Position numbers and translations under genes: made by a program. Under the pieces are notes generated by a model. That model was given only the letters and a program-made list of their open reading frames with translations. It made no database searches and was not told where the DNA came from. This document shows positions 16,635 to 27,000 of a stretch of 64,000 nucleotides of DNA, piece by piece. This DNA comes from UBA4732 sp002404095 (GTDB lineage Bacteria > Planctomycetota > Planctomycetia > Gemmatales > Gemmataceae), in contig DAIPWT010000011.1 in the NCBI GenBank assembly GCA_036783645.1, positions 18,542 through 82,541 of the forward strand, written 5' to 3'. Position 1 is the stretch's first letter. Each line of letters starts with the position of its first letter.

Positions 16635-19358
16635 ATGTGGTCGATTTACGTTGCCGTCCCTAGCGCTCTCATCGTTGGCCTCGCCCTCCTGGCGGGGTTT
16701 TGGCTGCTTCTCGGCTCCGGCCCCGTCCGCTCGCGCGCCTTTAGCCGGGCGCAACGCGCACTCGATCAAGGCGATTGGCAAGGCGCTTTGACGACCGCCG
16801 TGTCATTGCAAAACACCCGCCTACCACCTATTTGGCAAGAAAAACTCCGCAATCTCAACGGCGAAGCGCGCCAGGCGGCGACGGACGCCGCCCTAAAAGA
16901 CAAGCAATACGAAGCAGCCCTGGAACACAGCCTCAAGGCCGCGTCAGTGTTGGGCGGCCCGGAGGCCGACGCCCGCGCCCGCGTCGTGGACGCCATGCTG
17001 GCCGAGGCCCGGCGACAGTTCGCCGGCGGGGCCGACGGCACAGACGCCGTCCTCGAACTCACGGCGCGTATCGAGACCTTGCAGACGCCTTGCCCGGAAG
17101 CGGTGTTTTGGAGGGCGCTCTGCTACTACCGTCGCGGTGAGATCGACCAAACCCTCGCCGCGTTGACGACGGCCTTTGAGCAGGCGGGCAAGCAAGCCAT
17201 CGACCCTGCATTCTATATCGGGGCGGTGCTGCACCGCGTCGGCCGGTCGCAGGAAGCCTTGCGCTATCTCGGCGAAGCCAACCGTATCGACGCCGGCTGT
17301 CCGTTCGTGACATGGCAGATGGGCGTGGCCCTAGTGGCGGCTAACGGCGACAGCGGCTTGGCTCTGCGCGCCCTGCAACGCGCCCTCGGATCGCGCGGAC
17401 TGCCATTGTGGAGTCCGACTCCGCAACGGGCATGGGTCGAGGCGTTCCCCGAAGGTCGATCCTACATCCGCCGCTTGGCGTCGAAACACCCTTTCGTTTG
17501 TCCGGTACTCGGCGGCGACCTGGGCGCGATCCTCCGCGAAGGGCAATTCGCCCTGGCGCAGGCGCATTATCGTCAGGGCGCGTTTCAGGAAGCGGCCGAC
17601 CTATTCCACAAGCTGTTGCAGGAGACGGCCCCGACGCCGGCGCTGCTGCGCGGCGTCGGTTTGTCTCTCGCCCGGCAGCAACGCTACGATCAGGCGTACA
17701 AACACCTCCGCGCCGCCCTGGAACAGGAGCAGCCCAAAGACCCGTTCACGGCCGCGTACCTCGCCCTGTGCGGCGCGATGGGCCGGCCGACGCAGCCGGA
17801 GGACAAGCCGAAGAACGTGGCCTGGGCCGTGCGGCTATTGTCGAAGTACGTGCAGACCGGCAACGCCGAGTGGGCCGGCGTGATGTCCACGGTCCACGCC
17901 GAGGCGCGGATGCTGCTGCCGTCGTTGCCCGCTGAGGACCAAACCCAGCTGTGCGACGTGCTGGCGGCGGTGGCCTCCGTCAATGCGCAGGCGGCTGCGG
18001 CCTATCATCAGCTTGCCGCCACCCATCCCGATGCGGTGAAGCCGATTCACGCATGGCTATACGTTCGCGCGGCGACGCTGCACGACTTCCGCGGCGAGCA
18101 CGACCTAAACCTGTTCGCCTTGGCTTTCCGCGAGGCAGCGCCGGCAAGAGAGTATTTCGCTCAACAAAAGTGGGATTTCGACGACGCCGAATATACCTAT
18201 CTGAAGCGCAGTGCGGACGCGAATCCCGGCCGCTTCCCGGAGCCGCTTGGCGCCGATTACCCGGCGAAAGGCGAGGAATTTCTGTTGGCCCGCTCGCACA
18301 GCGAGGAAGCGGCGGGGCGAAAAGATGCGGCCCTGGAGTGCATGGAGGTGTTGTTGCGCCTGGCGCCGCCGAGCCTTACGGGGCACGACCGGCTGGCCTG
18401 TCTGCACTACCATCGCGGCGACATGGACCGGGCGGCCGCGCTGCTGGCCGGCTGGCATCGCCTCAACCCGGTCGATCCGTGGCCGGTGATCCGTCAAGCG
18501 ATCATCGAGCAACAGCGCGGCAACGCCCTGGCCCGCGCCGAAGCCATCGACCAAGCACTAGGTTTGACGCAAGGCCGGCAACGCGCCGCTGTCGCCTTCC
18601 TAGGCGCTCGATTAGCGATCAAAGAGGGGTTCAGCCGTGAAAAGGCGGTGCAGGACGCAGCGCCAGACCCCGAGGCGCTGGCGCATGCCGTGAAGCTATT
18701 GCAGGAGTGCCTGAGCCACGACCCGAACAATCTGGACGCCCTATGGTGTTTGGCGGCGGTGCGGTCGGCGACCGGCGACCGGGAAGGACTGGCCGCACAG
18801 GCCTATGGGATGGATCGGCCGGAGGTGAAGGACGCGCGGTTCCACTACCTCGGCGCCGTCTGCTGCCTGGCGGCGCGCGATTACTCCAAGGCGCTTGAGC
18901 TTGGCGAACGCGCCGCGATCAGCGATGCCGCGCTGACAGCGGAGAGTCATTACGTCATGGCTTGGGCGCACGTGCATTTGAACAACGACGACGCGGCCCG
19001 GCAATCGCTACAGAAAGCGGCGGCCGCAGTTAACAGTCCGTCGGCGCCGTATGCGAAGGCGCTGCTTGGCCGGCAGGCGTTCGACCGCGCCGCTTATGAT
19101 GAAGCGATCCGCTGCTGGAATCAGATCGACCCGGCTCGCCGGGCGGAGTTCAAACTGGACGAGCCGTTACGACAGACGGTATTGCTGGCGGGGCTAACGG
19201 CGTTTGAGAAGGGGCGATACGAGCTGGCGGCGGAGCGCATCCGCGAGGCGGGGCGGCTGGGCTTGCGCGACTGGCGACTTGGCCCGCTGCTGACGCTGGC
19301 GCTGGTGAAGGCGGGGCAACGCTTGCTGTTCGACGCCAGCATCAAAGGCGTAAAATAG
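16635..19358 (+). CDS. Membrane-anchored TPR-repeat protein
   Basis: A 907-residue protein with one N-terminal membrane segment (about residues 4-26, A-L-I-V-G-L-A-L-L-A-G-F-W-L-L-L) and many tetratricopeptide-like helical pairs along its length (A-L-D-Q-G-D-W, Y-R-R-G-E-I-D-Q-T-L-A, H-Y-R-Q-G-A-F-Q-E-A-A, H-Y-H-R-G-D-M-D-R-A-A). TPR proteins act as assembly platforms; no partner is evident. ATG 16635 follows AGGAAGAA by six bases. The frame stays open upstream through the palindromic element, which would add 57 residues of element-derived peptide; I reject that longer start. Probably co-expressed with the helical protein before it. Confidence 0.8.
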   Translation: MWSIYVAVPSALIVGLALLAGFWLLLGSGPVRSRAFSRAQRALDQGDWQGALTTAVSLQNTRLPPIWQEKLRNLNGEARQAATDAALKDKQYEAALEHSLKAASVLGGPEADARARVVDAMLAEARRQFAGGADGTDAVLELTARIETLQTPCPEAVFWRALCYYRRGEIDQTLAALTTAFEQAGKQAIDPAFYIGAVLHRVGRSQEALRYLGEANRIDAGCPFVTWQMGVALVAANGDSGLALRALQRALGSRGLPLWSPTPQRAWVEAFPEGRSYIRRLASKHPFVCPVLGGDLGAILREGQFALAQAHYRQGAFQEAADLFHKLLQETAPTPALLRGVGLSLARQQRYDQAYKHLRAALEQEQPKDPFTAAYLALCGAMGRPTQPEDKPKNVAWAVRLLSKYVQTGNAEWAGVMSTVHAEARMLLPSLPAEDQTQLCDVLAAVASVNAQAAAAYHQLAATHPDAVKPIHAWLYVRAATLHDFRGEHDLNLFALAFREAAPAREYFAQQKWDFDDAEYTYLKRSADANPGRFPEPLGADYPAKGEEFLLARSHSEEAAGRKDAALECMEVLLRLAPPSLTGHDRLACLHYHRGDMDRAAALLAGWHRLNPVDPWPVIRQAIIEQQRGNALARAEAIDQALGLTQGRQRAAVAFLGARLAIKEGFSREKAVQDAAPDPEALAHAVKLLQECLSHDPNNLDALWCLAAVRSATGDREGLAAQAYGMDRPEVKDARFHYLGAVCCLAARDYSKALELGERAAISDAALTAESHYVMAWAHVHLNNDDAARQSLQKAAAAVNSPSAPYAKALLGRQAFDRAAYDEAIRCWNQIDPARRAEFKLDEPLRQTVLLAGLTAFEKGRYELAAERIREAGRLGLRDWRLGPLLTLALVKAGQRLLFDASIKGVK

Positions 19359-19371
19359 AAGGCAAGAGGCG

Positions 19372-19509
19372 ATGGCTCCGACTAGGAAAAACCTGGGGAT
19401 CGACCGGCTCAGCTCGGAGCAGCGAGTTGCCCTGGCTTTGGAGATCTGGGAACGGTTGGGAGACGCCCATGGAGAGTTAGGACGCGGCGTCCGTAGCCAT
19501 CCCATTTAA
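19372..19509 (+). pseudogene. Truncated addiction-module (RelB-type) antitoxin fragment
   Basis: A 45-codon frame. Its middle, D-R-L-S-S-E-Q-R-V-A-L-A-L-E-I-W-E-R-L-G, matches the N-terminal half of the short addiction-module component family (PF09720-like). The C-terminal half is missing, no toxin gene follows, and it overlaps the end of the convergent acyltransferase gene. AAGGCAAGAGG precedes the ATG, so a short peptide could still be made. Confidence 0.5.
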
Positions 19510-20244
19510 CTCCACCAAAATAACCCCTTTCAGCGCTTCCTCCATGTCCGCCAGCGCCCGCGCCGCCGTGCCGCCGTCGAGGACGCGGTGGTCATACGTC
19601 AGGCGCACGCCCACCGAGCCGTCCGCCGAAACAACGCCGTAATTCAGGGCCGTCGTCAGTGGCGTCAGCAGGTCCAGACCCGACGCCCCCAAACCCGCCG
19701 TCACGCTCACGCCGAACGTGCCCAGGTGTCTCGCGCGACGGCGGCCTGAAGTATACAGGCCGAACCGCCACACGAATCGGCGCAGCGGCCAAGGCAACCG
19801 GCTTGTTTGCAGGATGCGCCGAAACAGCGCGATGCTTTCAATCGGCTCTGTTTTGCAGCGATCTAGATGCGTTTCGATGGCCGCGAGGGTTTGTTCGTGA
19901 GGGTTTCGGACATGGGTGAAGAAGACGGCGTCTTCATCGCCGTAGCGGCGTTCGACGGCAACGCTGGCGATGCTGATGGGGTGTTCGTAGAGGTGCGGCC
20001 ACGGCCACGGCATATAGGCTTGGCGCAGCGGCGGCCGTTGCGCCGCCACGAGTGAGAAGGCCTTGACAAACAGCGCGCACCAGCCGGGTCGCGGCGGAGT
20101 CCGCTGGCGCGCCTCGACGACGGCCGCCAACCGCATGGTGCGCTGCATTGTCGTCAGCGGCGCCAGCTTGCTGAAGTACACCAGATCGCTGATAAACCGG
20201 CGCGGCAAAGACAGCGGTATCCAACGGCCAGATGGTTGGGCCAT
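19477..20244 (-). CDS. 2-oxoacid dehydrogenase acyltransferase (E2) catalytic-domain protein
   Basis: A 255-residue stand-alone homologue of the E2 catalytic domain. The key motif D-H-R-V-L-D-G-G near residue 220 keeps the catalytic His and Asp, and the preceding G-V-V-S-A-D-G-S-V-G-V-R-L-T-Y strand matches the active-site region. There is no lipoyl domain and no E1-binding domain, and no E1 or E3 gene is adjacent. It is therefore not an ordinary pyruvate dehydrogenase E2, and its acyl substrate is unknown. I chose ATG 20244 (M-A-Q-P-S-G-R-W); the frame is open 28 codons upstream. Planctomycetes often encode such isolated copies. Confidence 0.75.
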   Translation of the reverse strand: MAQPSGRWIPLSLPRRFISDLVYFSKLAPLTTMQRTMRLAAVVEARQRTPPRPGWCALFVKAFSLVAAQRPPLRQAYMPWPWPHLYEHPISIASVAVERRYGDEDAVFFTHVRNPHEQTLAAIETHLDRCKTEPIESIALFRRILQTSRLPWPLRRFVWRFGLYTSGRRRARHLGTFGVSVTAGLGASGLDLLTPLTTALNYGVVSADGSVGVRLTYDHRVLDGGTAARALADMEEALKGVILVELNGMATDAAS

Positions 20245-20469
20245 CTTGTTCCTTTGCTTTCGTTCGAGGGCTTGTATTCCAAGCTGTAGCGGCCGGCTAT
20301 TTTGCTTCAAACGGCCCATGAAACGCAAGCTCGTTTCCGGCCGTCAGTCGCGCTGGGGAGGCAGGATATGGCCCAGGCGGCGCAGCGCTTTTCGGACGGC
20401 CGCGCTCGCCCCCGTCGCGGTTTGGAAATACCGTTTGCACACGATTCCTTCCTAGACCACCCGCGGCAA

Positions 20470-20985
20470 TTAACCTTCGCTCTTGCTGATTCCATGCTTT
20501 TTCAGGACGGCAAGAATCGCTTCACGCTTTGTTCCGGGCGTCGGCAGAACGCTGAACAGGGTCTCGTCTAACTCGGTGCGGTAATGAGGATCGGCTCCGG
20601 CCTGGAGCAATGCGTCCACGATGGATGCGCTGCCAGAACCGACGGCACAATGGAGGACATTATCCATCGTTTCGGACTGCGCGTTCGGATTAGCGCTAAA
20701 GCGGAGTAGTATACGCACCATCTCTTCGTGGCCAAGTTGTGCGGCATGGAGCAACGGCGTATCACCGAATTCATCCTTGGTATTCACGTCCGCCCCCGCC
20801 TGGGCGAGGAAGCGGACTCCTTCCGTGTAGTTTTCGATTGCCAGATAGTGTAGTGCGGTTTCACCAAGGCCGCGGCGAGCCTGGAGGAGTTCCGGGCATC
20901 TCTTAAGCAGCCGACGTGCTTTTGGTTGGTCCTGCACGGCGGCGGCCATAAGTTCATTAAGCAGATCTTTTTCGTTCTTTCGCAT
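20470..20985 (-). CDS. Ankyrin-repeat protein
   Basis: A 171-residue protein with about four ankyrin repeats between residues 37 and 150, shown by G-E-T-A-L-H-Y-L-A, G-D-T-P-L-L-H-A-A-Q-L-G-H-E-E-M-V-R-I-L-L and A-G-A-D-V-N / A-G-A-D-P-H turns. Ankyrin repeats bind proteins; no partner is visible. There is no signal peptide. It ends 225 bases after the start region of the acyltransferase on the same strand and begins 38 bases after the stop of the glucan synthase, so read-through from that gene is possible. Confidence 0.85.
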   Translation of the reverse strand: MRKNEKDLLNELMAAAVQDQPKARRLLKRCPELLQARRGLGETALHYLAIENYTEGVRFLAQAGADVNTKDEFGDTPLLHAAQLGHEEMVRILLRFSANPNAQSETMDNVLHCAVGSGSASIVDALLQAGADPHYRTELDETLFSVLPTPGTKREAILAVLKKHGISKSEG

Positions 20986-21023
20986 CGGACGGCCTTTCCC
21001 AAGACGCTCTCGCCGACCTGGAC

Positions 21024-24000
21024 TTACCCCAGCACTACACGCACATCGCGCCGCCTGCCGTCGTCGGCCAGCTCAATGACGCCGCCCGGCGCCGCGACCC
21101 CATCCACCGTGACGCTTCGCACGGCGCCGCTCCCCCCCGGCGTGTTCTCGATCAGGATTTGATACGTTGCCGATTTGTATTTATAGGTTATCTCGTAACT
21201 CGGCCAATTTGCCGGTACGCACGGCGCCAACGTCAGCTTGTTGCCGCGCAGGTGGAAACCCAAGATGTCTTCTAAGGCGATGCGGTACAGCCAGCTCGCC
21301 GAGCCGGTGTACCACGTCCAGCCGCCGCGCCCAGTGAGGGGCGGCTCACCGTATACGTCGCCGGCCAGCACATAGGGTTCCGTCTTATATCGGCTTACCT
21401 TGTCGCGCGCGTCGCCGTGATGAATCGGGTTGAGCAGGTCAAACAATTCCATCGCGCGCTCGCGTTGTCCCAGCAGAGCCGACGCTTGGACGAGCCAGGC
21501 CACGCCATGAGTGTATTGGCCGCCGTTCTCGCGGATGCCGGGTACATACCCCTTAATGTATCCGGGATCGAGCTTTCCCTTGTCGAACGGCGGCGTGAAC
21601 AGCAGGATCAGTCCGTCCGCCTGACGCACCAACATTTCATCCGCCGATGCGACCGCTTGCCGCGCTCGCTCCAACGATTGTTGGCCACTCGCTCCGCGAG
21701 TGGCTTCCCCACCCGACTCGCGGTGCGAGTCGGCAACGTTCGATTGTTGGCCACTCGCTCCGCGAGTGGCTTCCCCACCCGACTCGCGGTGCGAGNNNNN
21801 NNNNNNNNNNNNNNNNNNNNNNNNNNNNNNNNNNNNNNNNNNNNNNNNNNNNNNNNNNNNNNNNNNNNNNNNNNNNNNNNNNNNNNNNNNNNNNNTCGGC
21901 AACGTTCAAATGGCTTTGCGACCCGACTCGCGGAGCGAGTCGGCCACTCTCCGCGCCGGCGATCACAGCCCACGATTGAGCGATACCGTCGATCCGGCAT
22001 TCCTCATTTTCCGCCGAGCCGAGCGGTGTGCCGTCGTCGAAGTAGGCGCGGCGATACCAACGGCCGTCCCAGGCGTGTTCCTCCAGCGCGGCCCGCAGTC
22101 GCTCCGCCTCTTCACGCCAACGCACCGCGCGCGCGGGATCGCCGCGCGCCTCCGCCCAGTCCGCCCACGGCCGCAGGACCGTCAGCAGGAACCAGCCGTT
22201 CCAGACGCTTTCGCCGCGGCCGCCCACGCCGACGCGGTTCATGCCGTCGTTCCAATCGCCGGTGCCCATCAGCGGCAGTCCGTGCGGGCCGAACGTCAAT
22301 CCGTGTTCCACAGCGCGAACGCAATGCTCATACACCGTCCCGGTTTCGGCCGACACGTCCGGTGTGCGATAATCTTCCTCTTGATCGGGGCGTAAGACCG
22401 GCGCCTGAAGGAATGGCACCCGCTCTTCGAGGACGGCCGCGTCGCCAGTGACGGCGACGTAATGGGCGACGGCGAACGGCAGCCACAGATAGTCGTCGGA
22501 ACACCGTGTGCGAACGCCGGCCCCGCGCGGCGGGTGCCACCAGTGCTGCACGTCGCCTTCAAGGAATTGGCGCGACGCCGCGCGTAGGATTTGCGCGCGC
22601 GTCTCTTCCGGGGCGGCGTACACCAACGCCAGCACGTCTTGAAGCTGGTCGCGGAAGCCGTAGGCGCCGCCGGATTGGTAGAACGCCGAGCGGCCCCAGA
22701 CGCGGCAGCTCAGCACCTGATAAGGCAGCCAGCGGTTCAGCAGCAGATCCAAGGCCGGATTCGGCGTTTGCACTTGCACCGTGTTGAGTATGCCTTCCCA
22801 CCGATCTTGTATTTCCCTAAATGCGGCCCTCGGTCGTCCAGGCTTGCGATATTGGCTTACGAGTCGTCGCGCTTCTTCAACATTCGCAGCTTCGCCGAGC
22901 AGGAAAACGATTTCCTTCTCCTCGCCCGGTTGAAGGTCGAAGAACGTTTGCAGGGCGGCGCAAGGGTCGATCCCCGCGCCGACGCCGCCGCTCCACGCCG
23001 CGCGTTCCAACGCGGCCGGCGCGGCGAGCGAGCCGTTGCGTCCGAGAAACTCCGTGCGGTCGCAGGTCCATGTTCGCGGCCGGGCGTTGACATCCACGAA
23101 AGCGATGGCCGTCGGAAAGTCCGCGTTGAAGCGATTGCGCGCCAGCAGGGCGCCGGTGTCCGGATCGACCTCGGTGACGACGCGCATGGGCGATTGGTCG
23201 CGGACTGTGCCAAGTACCCATTCCGCGAAGAAGGCGGCGGACAGGCGGCGCGGCTGACGGCCGACGTTGCGCACTGTAAGACACATGAGCTTGATCGGGT
23301 CGGCCGGCGGCACAAACAGCAGAAGCTCATGGTCGAGGCCGTGGCCGGAATGCGTGAAAACCGTGTATCCCTGTCCGTGATGGGCGGTATAAGCGGCCGG
23401 CCCATGCGGCGCCAAGGCGGTCGGCGTCCAGACTTCGCCGGTCGCGTCGTCGCGCAGGTAGACGACCTCGCCGGGTGGGTCGGTGGTCGAATCGTTGCTC
23501 CACGGCGTCAGGCGGTTGAGCTGGCTGTTGTTGCCGGCCCAGGTATAGCCGCCGGCCCGCTCGGTGACGAGGAAGCCGAACGACGGATTGGCGATGACGT
23601 TGCTCCACGGCGCCGGGGGAAACTCCGGCAGCGGTGAGGCGTTGCCGCGCGACACCGCGTTCTTCCGCGCGACGGGCGCCATGCGGATGGCGTACTCGCG
23701 GCCGTCGGATGTGAATCCGCCTAACCCGTTGTCGAAAAGCAGGTCTCTCGCCGCGAGGTCGGAGGTACCGCCCAGATGATCGGTTCGCGGGCCGACGTCG
23801 GCGGGGCGTCGCCGGGGCGGCCGGGGCGGCCGCGGCGCCGGGCCGGCGGCGCGCTCCAGCCGGTCCATTTGCGTCGCCAGCGAGCCGCGGTCGCCTGCCA
23901 GCACACAGCGCGCCGCCGCCTGGAACAAGATGCGATCTTCGTGGGAAATATGCGTCGCCTTGCGCACGAAGACGCCGCCCGGCTTATCCACCTGGCCGCG

Positions 24001-27000
24001 GTCTTCGCTGGCCCGGACTAGACCCTGTAACTGATTTTGCAGATCGTCGAAGTAGCCGGATTGGTCTTCGTTCAGGATCACGAGATCGGCTTCCAATCCC
24101 TTGTGGCGCCAATAATTGTGGGCAGCGAGCATTTGCTGCGCCAGTGCGAGATGGGCGGCCGCGCTGACGCGCACTAGGACGATCGGGTTGTCGCCGGAGA
24201 TGCCGTATCGCCATAGCGCCGGCTGTCCCTGTTCGTTGGCCTTCAGTACGTCCTGCGGGGCGCGCATGGCGGGGCCGGCGTAAATGACGTGGGCGGCCAA
24301 TCGCTGACATAGGTGGGCCTCCTGTGCGGACATATGAAGTTGGCGAAGCTCCACTTGACTGTGCGCCCAAGCCAGCTCGAAGGCGCGCGTGGCGCCGAGC
24401 ATGTCGTGATACCGATCGGCCAATGCCATTACTTCTTCGCGCGTATCCCCCGCGGCCGTGGTGAACGCGACCATCACCGAAGTCTCTCCCTCGACGCGCA
24501 CCCGGCAGCGCAGGCTGAAAATGGGGTCGAGCACGGCGCCGGTCGTCCCCGACAGGGCGGCGCCGGGGTCCAGCGCGGCCGGGGCGGCCGTGGTGCGTCC
24601 GCGGCCGAGAAAACGGACGCGATCCGTCTCAAATTGTAGGGCGCCCACGAGCGGCCCGTCCACGGCGAGGACGTGAACGCCCCAAATGGGCCGCTGGTCG
24701 TGGGCGCGCGGCCGACGACGACACAATAAGGCGGCGCCGCCAAGCGCTACTTCCGTCTCCAGAAAGAGCTTGTTAAAGGCCGGGTGCGCCATGTCGGCGG
24801 CGTGCGGGCTGAGTACCACTTCGAGGTAGCTGGTCAGCTCCAATTCGTGCGGCCGCGAGTCATGGTTGGTCAGCGTCAGCCGGCGTACCTCGGCGTGGCT
24901 CTCCGGGGACGCCGTGACTTCCAGATGCGTCTCGATCGCGCCGTCCACGCGGCGAAACTCCGCCTTGTCGGTAGAGTAGACGACCTCGAAATCGTCGGCG
25001 TCGCGGCAAACGGGCTGGTGTCCGGCCGACCAGACAATACCCGTATGGAGGTCGCGTATGTAGCAGAATTGGCCCCAATCGTCGCGGGTACGGTCCTCGC
25101 GCCAGCGGCTCACGTCCAGGCCGCGCCAGGTAGCGCGGCTGCCGCCGGCGTTGGTGACCATGACCGTGTATTGGCCGCTGGACAGCAGATGGGTGCGCGG
25201 CTGGACGGTGTACGGCGTGGTGATGCGCCGGCTCATCGGATGATGGGTGTCGCTCGCCGCGGGCCGCACCGTCGTTTCGTCGCCGTGCGGTTGCACAAGC
25301 GGCGCCTCCGGCGCCATGCACTCTTGCAAGAGAAGCTCGGCCGCGCGCACCATTGGCTCGGCGCGGAAACGCCGCGGCATCGGGTCGCGCAACAGACAAT
25401 TGACGAGGGCCGTCAACGCCATGCCCTGGTGATGGGCCATGAAGCACTTCACCACGACGCAACGCTGTTTCGGTTGTAGGCGCTCGCGCGTGTAATCGAT
25501 GGACTCATAGAAACCGTAAGCGCCTTCCGCCCCCTCCGCCGCCAGACGTTGGAAATTACGGATCGCCAAACGCGGTTGAATCATCACGGCCATGACGGCG
25601 GCGTAAGGCGCGACGACGAGGTCTTTGGCCAACCCACGCTTTAAGCCAAGGCCGGGCACGCCGAACGCCTGGTACTGGTAGTTCAGATCGGCGTCCACCA
25701 CACTGAACGCCGATTCTGAGACGCCCCAGGGTGTACCACACTGGCGGCCGTACTCGATCTGTCGCGCCACGGCCCCGCGTCGGCTTTCGTCCAACAACGT
25801 CTCCGGCAGGCCCGGCAACATCAGCCGCGGCATCAGGTACTCGAACATCGTGCCGCCCCACGACAATAGCGTGATGCGGCCGGCGGCGCGAGTCAGGGGA
25901 CGGCCAAGCTGAAACCAATGTTTCTTGGGCACGTCGCCGCGCGCCACGGCCAAGAAGCTTGTCAGGCACGATTCGGATGCCAAAAGGTCGTAATGAGAGC
26001 TGTCGAGCTTGCCTTGCGATAGGTTGTAACCCACCGCGAACAGATGGCGATCCTCGCTATAGAGGATCTTAAAATCCATTTCGTTGGCGAAGGTTTCGGC
26101 CCTCTCGGCAAGGGAACGCCAGCGCATGTGCAGGTCGGAAGCGGTCGAATCGCCGACCGCCTCGGCCACGCGGGTCAATCGGCTTCGTCCCTCGGCGTCC
26201 GGCCATACTTCCGCCAGAGCGGCAAGGTCCGTCCGCAGCGATTCCGCCCGCGCAAGCAAAGTGGTGACGCTGAGAGGCTGGGTTAGCAGCCTGCGCAGAC
26301 CCTGCCAATTGGCGGCGACCGGATCGTCTTTGCCGTTCATCTGCGGGACGATGCTCGCCGGCACTTCGCGGAGCAATTCCAGCCATGGCGCCAATCCCGC
26401 CAGCTCCTCCCGGCGTTCGCGCACGAGGGAGGCGAACCTTTCTACCCAGCGTTGCAACTCCGCAGGCGCTTCGCCGACCTCCTTGGCGAATTTCTCGGCT
26501 TGTTCCGTCAGCCCGGCGGCCTCCCCGTCCAGGCGGCGAAGCCAGTCGTCCCACGCAAGGAGGTCGGCCGGCGATTCGCCCAGCAGCGAGCGGACCTGCT
26601 GAATCCGCCCCGCCAGCGCCGCGAGGCTGTCCGCGGACTCGGCCGCGGGTTCCAGAGACTGCAACGCTTCCGTCGCCAGTTCCAGGACGTCTTCAAACCC
26701 GTCGCGGATCGCCGAATTGGGGATAAGCTCGGCCGCCTTTTCGCGCAGACCCTGTTTGAGCGTCACGAAGCAGCCGAGCAGATTACCGCTGTCCACCGTC
26801 GAAAGATAAATCGGCGGCAGCGCCTTTAACGTCGTTGTCTCGTACCAGTTGTAAAAGTGGCCGTGCGCGCGCTCCAGCCGGTCGAACGTGGCGAACGTCT
26901 TTTCCAGCAGCCCGAGCAACGCCGGGAAACTTAAGTAGCCGAAGTCGTGCCCGGCCAGACTGGAAATCAGATAAAGTCCCATGTTGGTAGGCGACGTGCG

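Noticed and set aside
21637..21902. A true frameshift in the glucan synthase
   Set aside because: The two frames differ only because of the 100-N placeholder. Without the N the gene is in one phase, so a gap length divisible by three removes the shift.
21675..21954. Possible CRISPR array
   Set aside because: The 66-bp units are identical direct tandem copies with no variable spacers, they are translated in the host frame, and no cas gene is near.
21417..22451. A + strand frame crossing the N-run opposite the glucan synthase
   Set aside because: It depends on the arbitrary gap length and on palindrome repeats. The minus strand encodes clear GH94 sequence.
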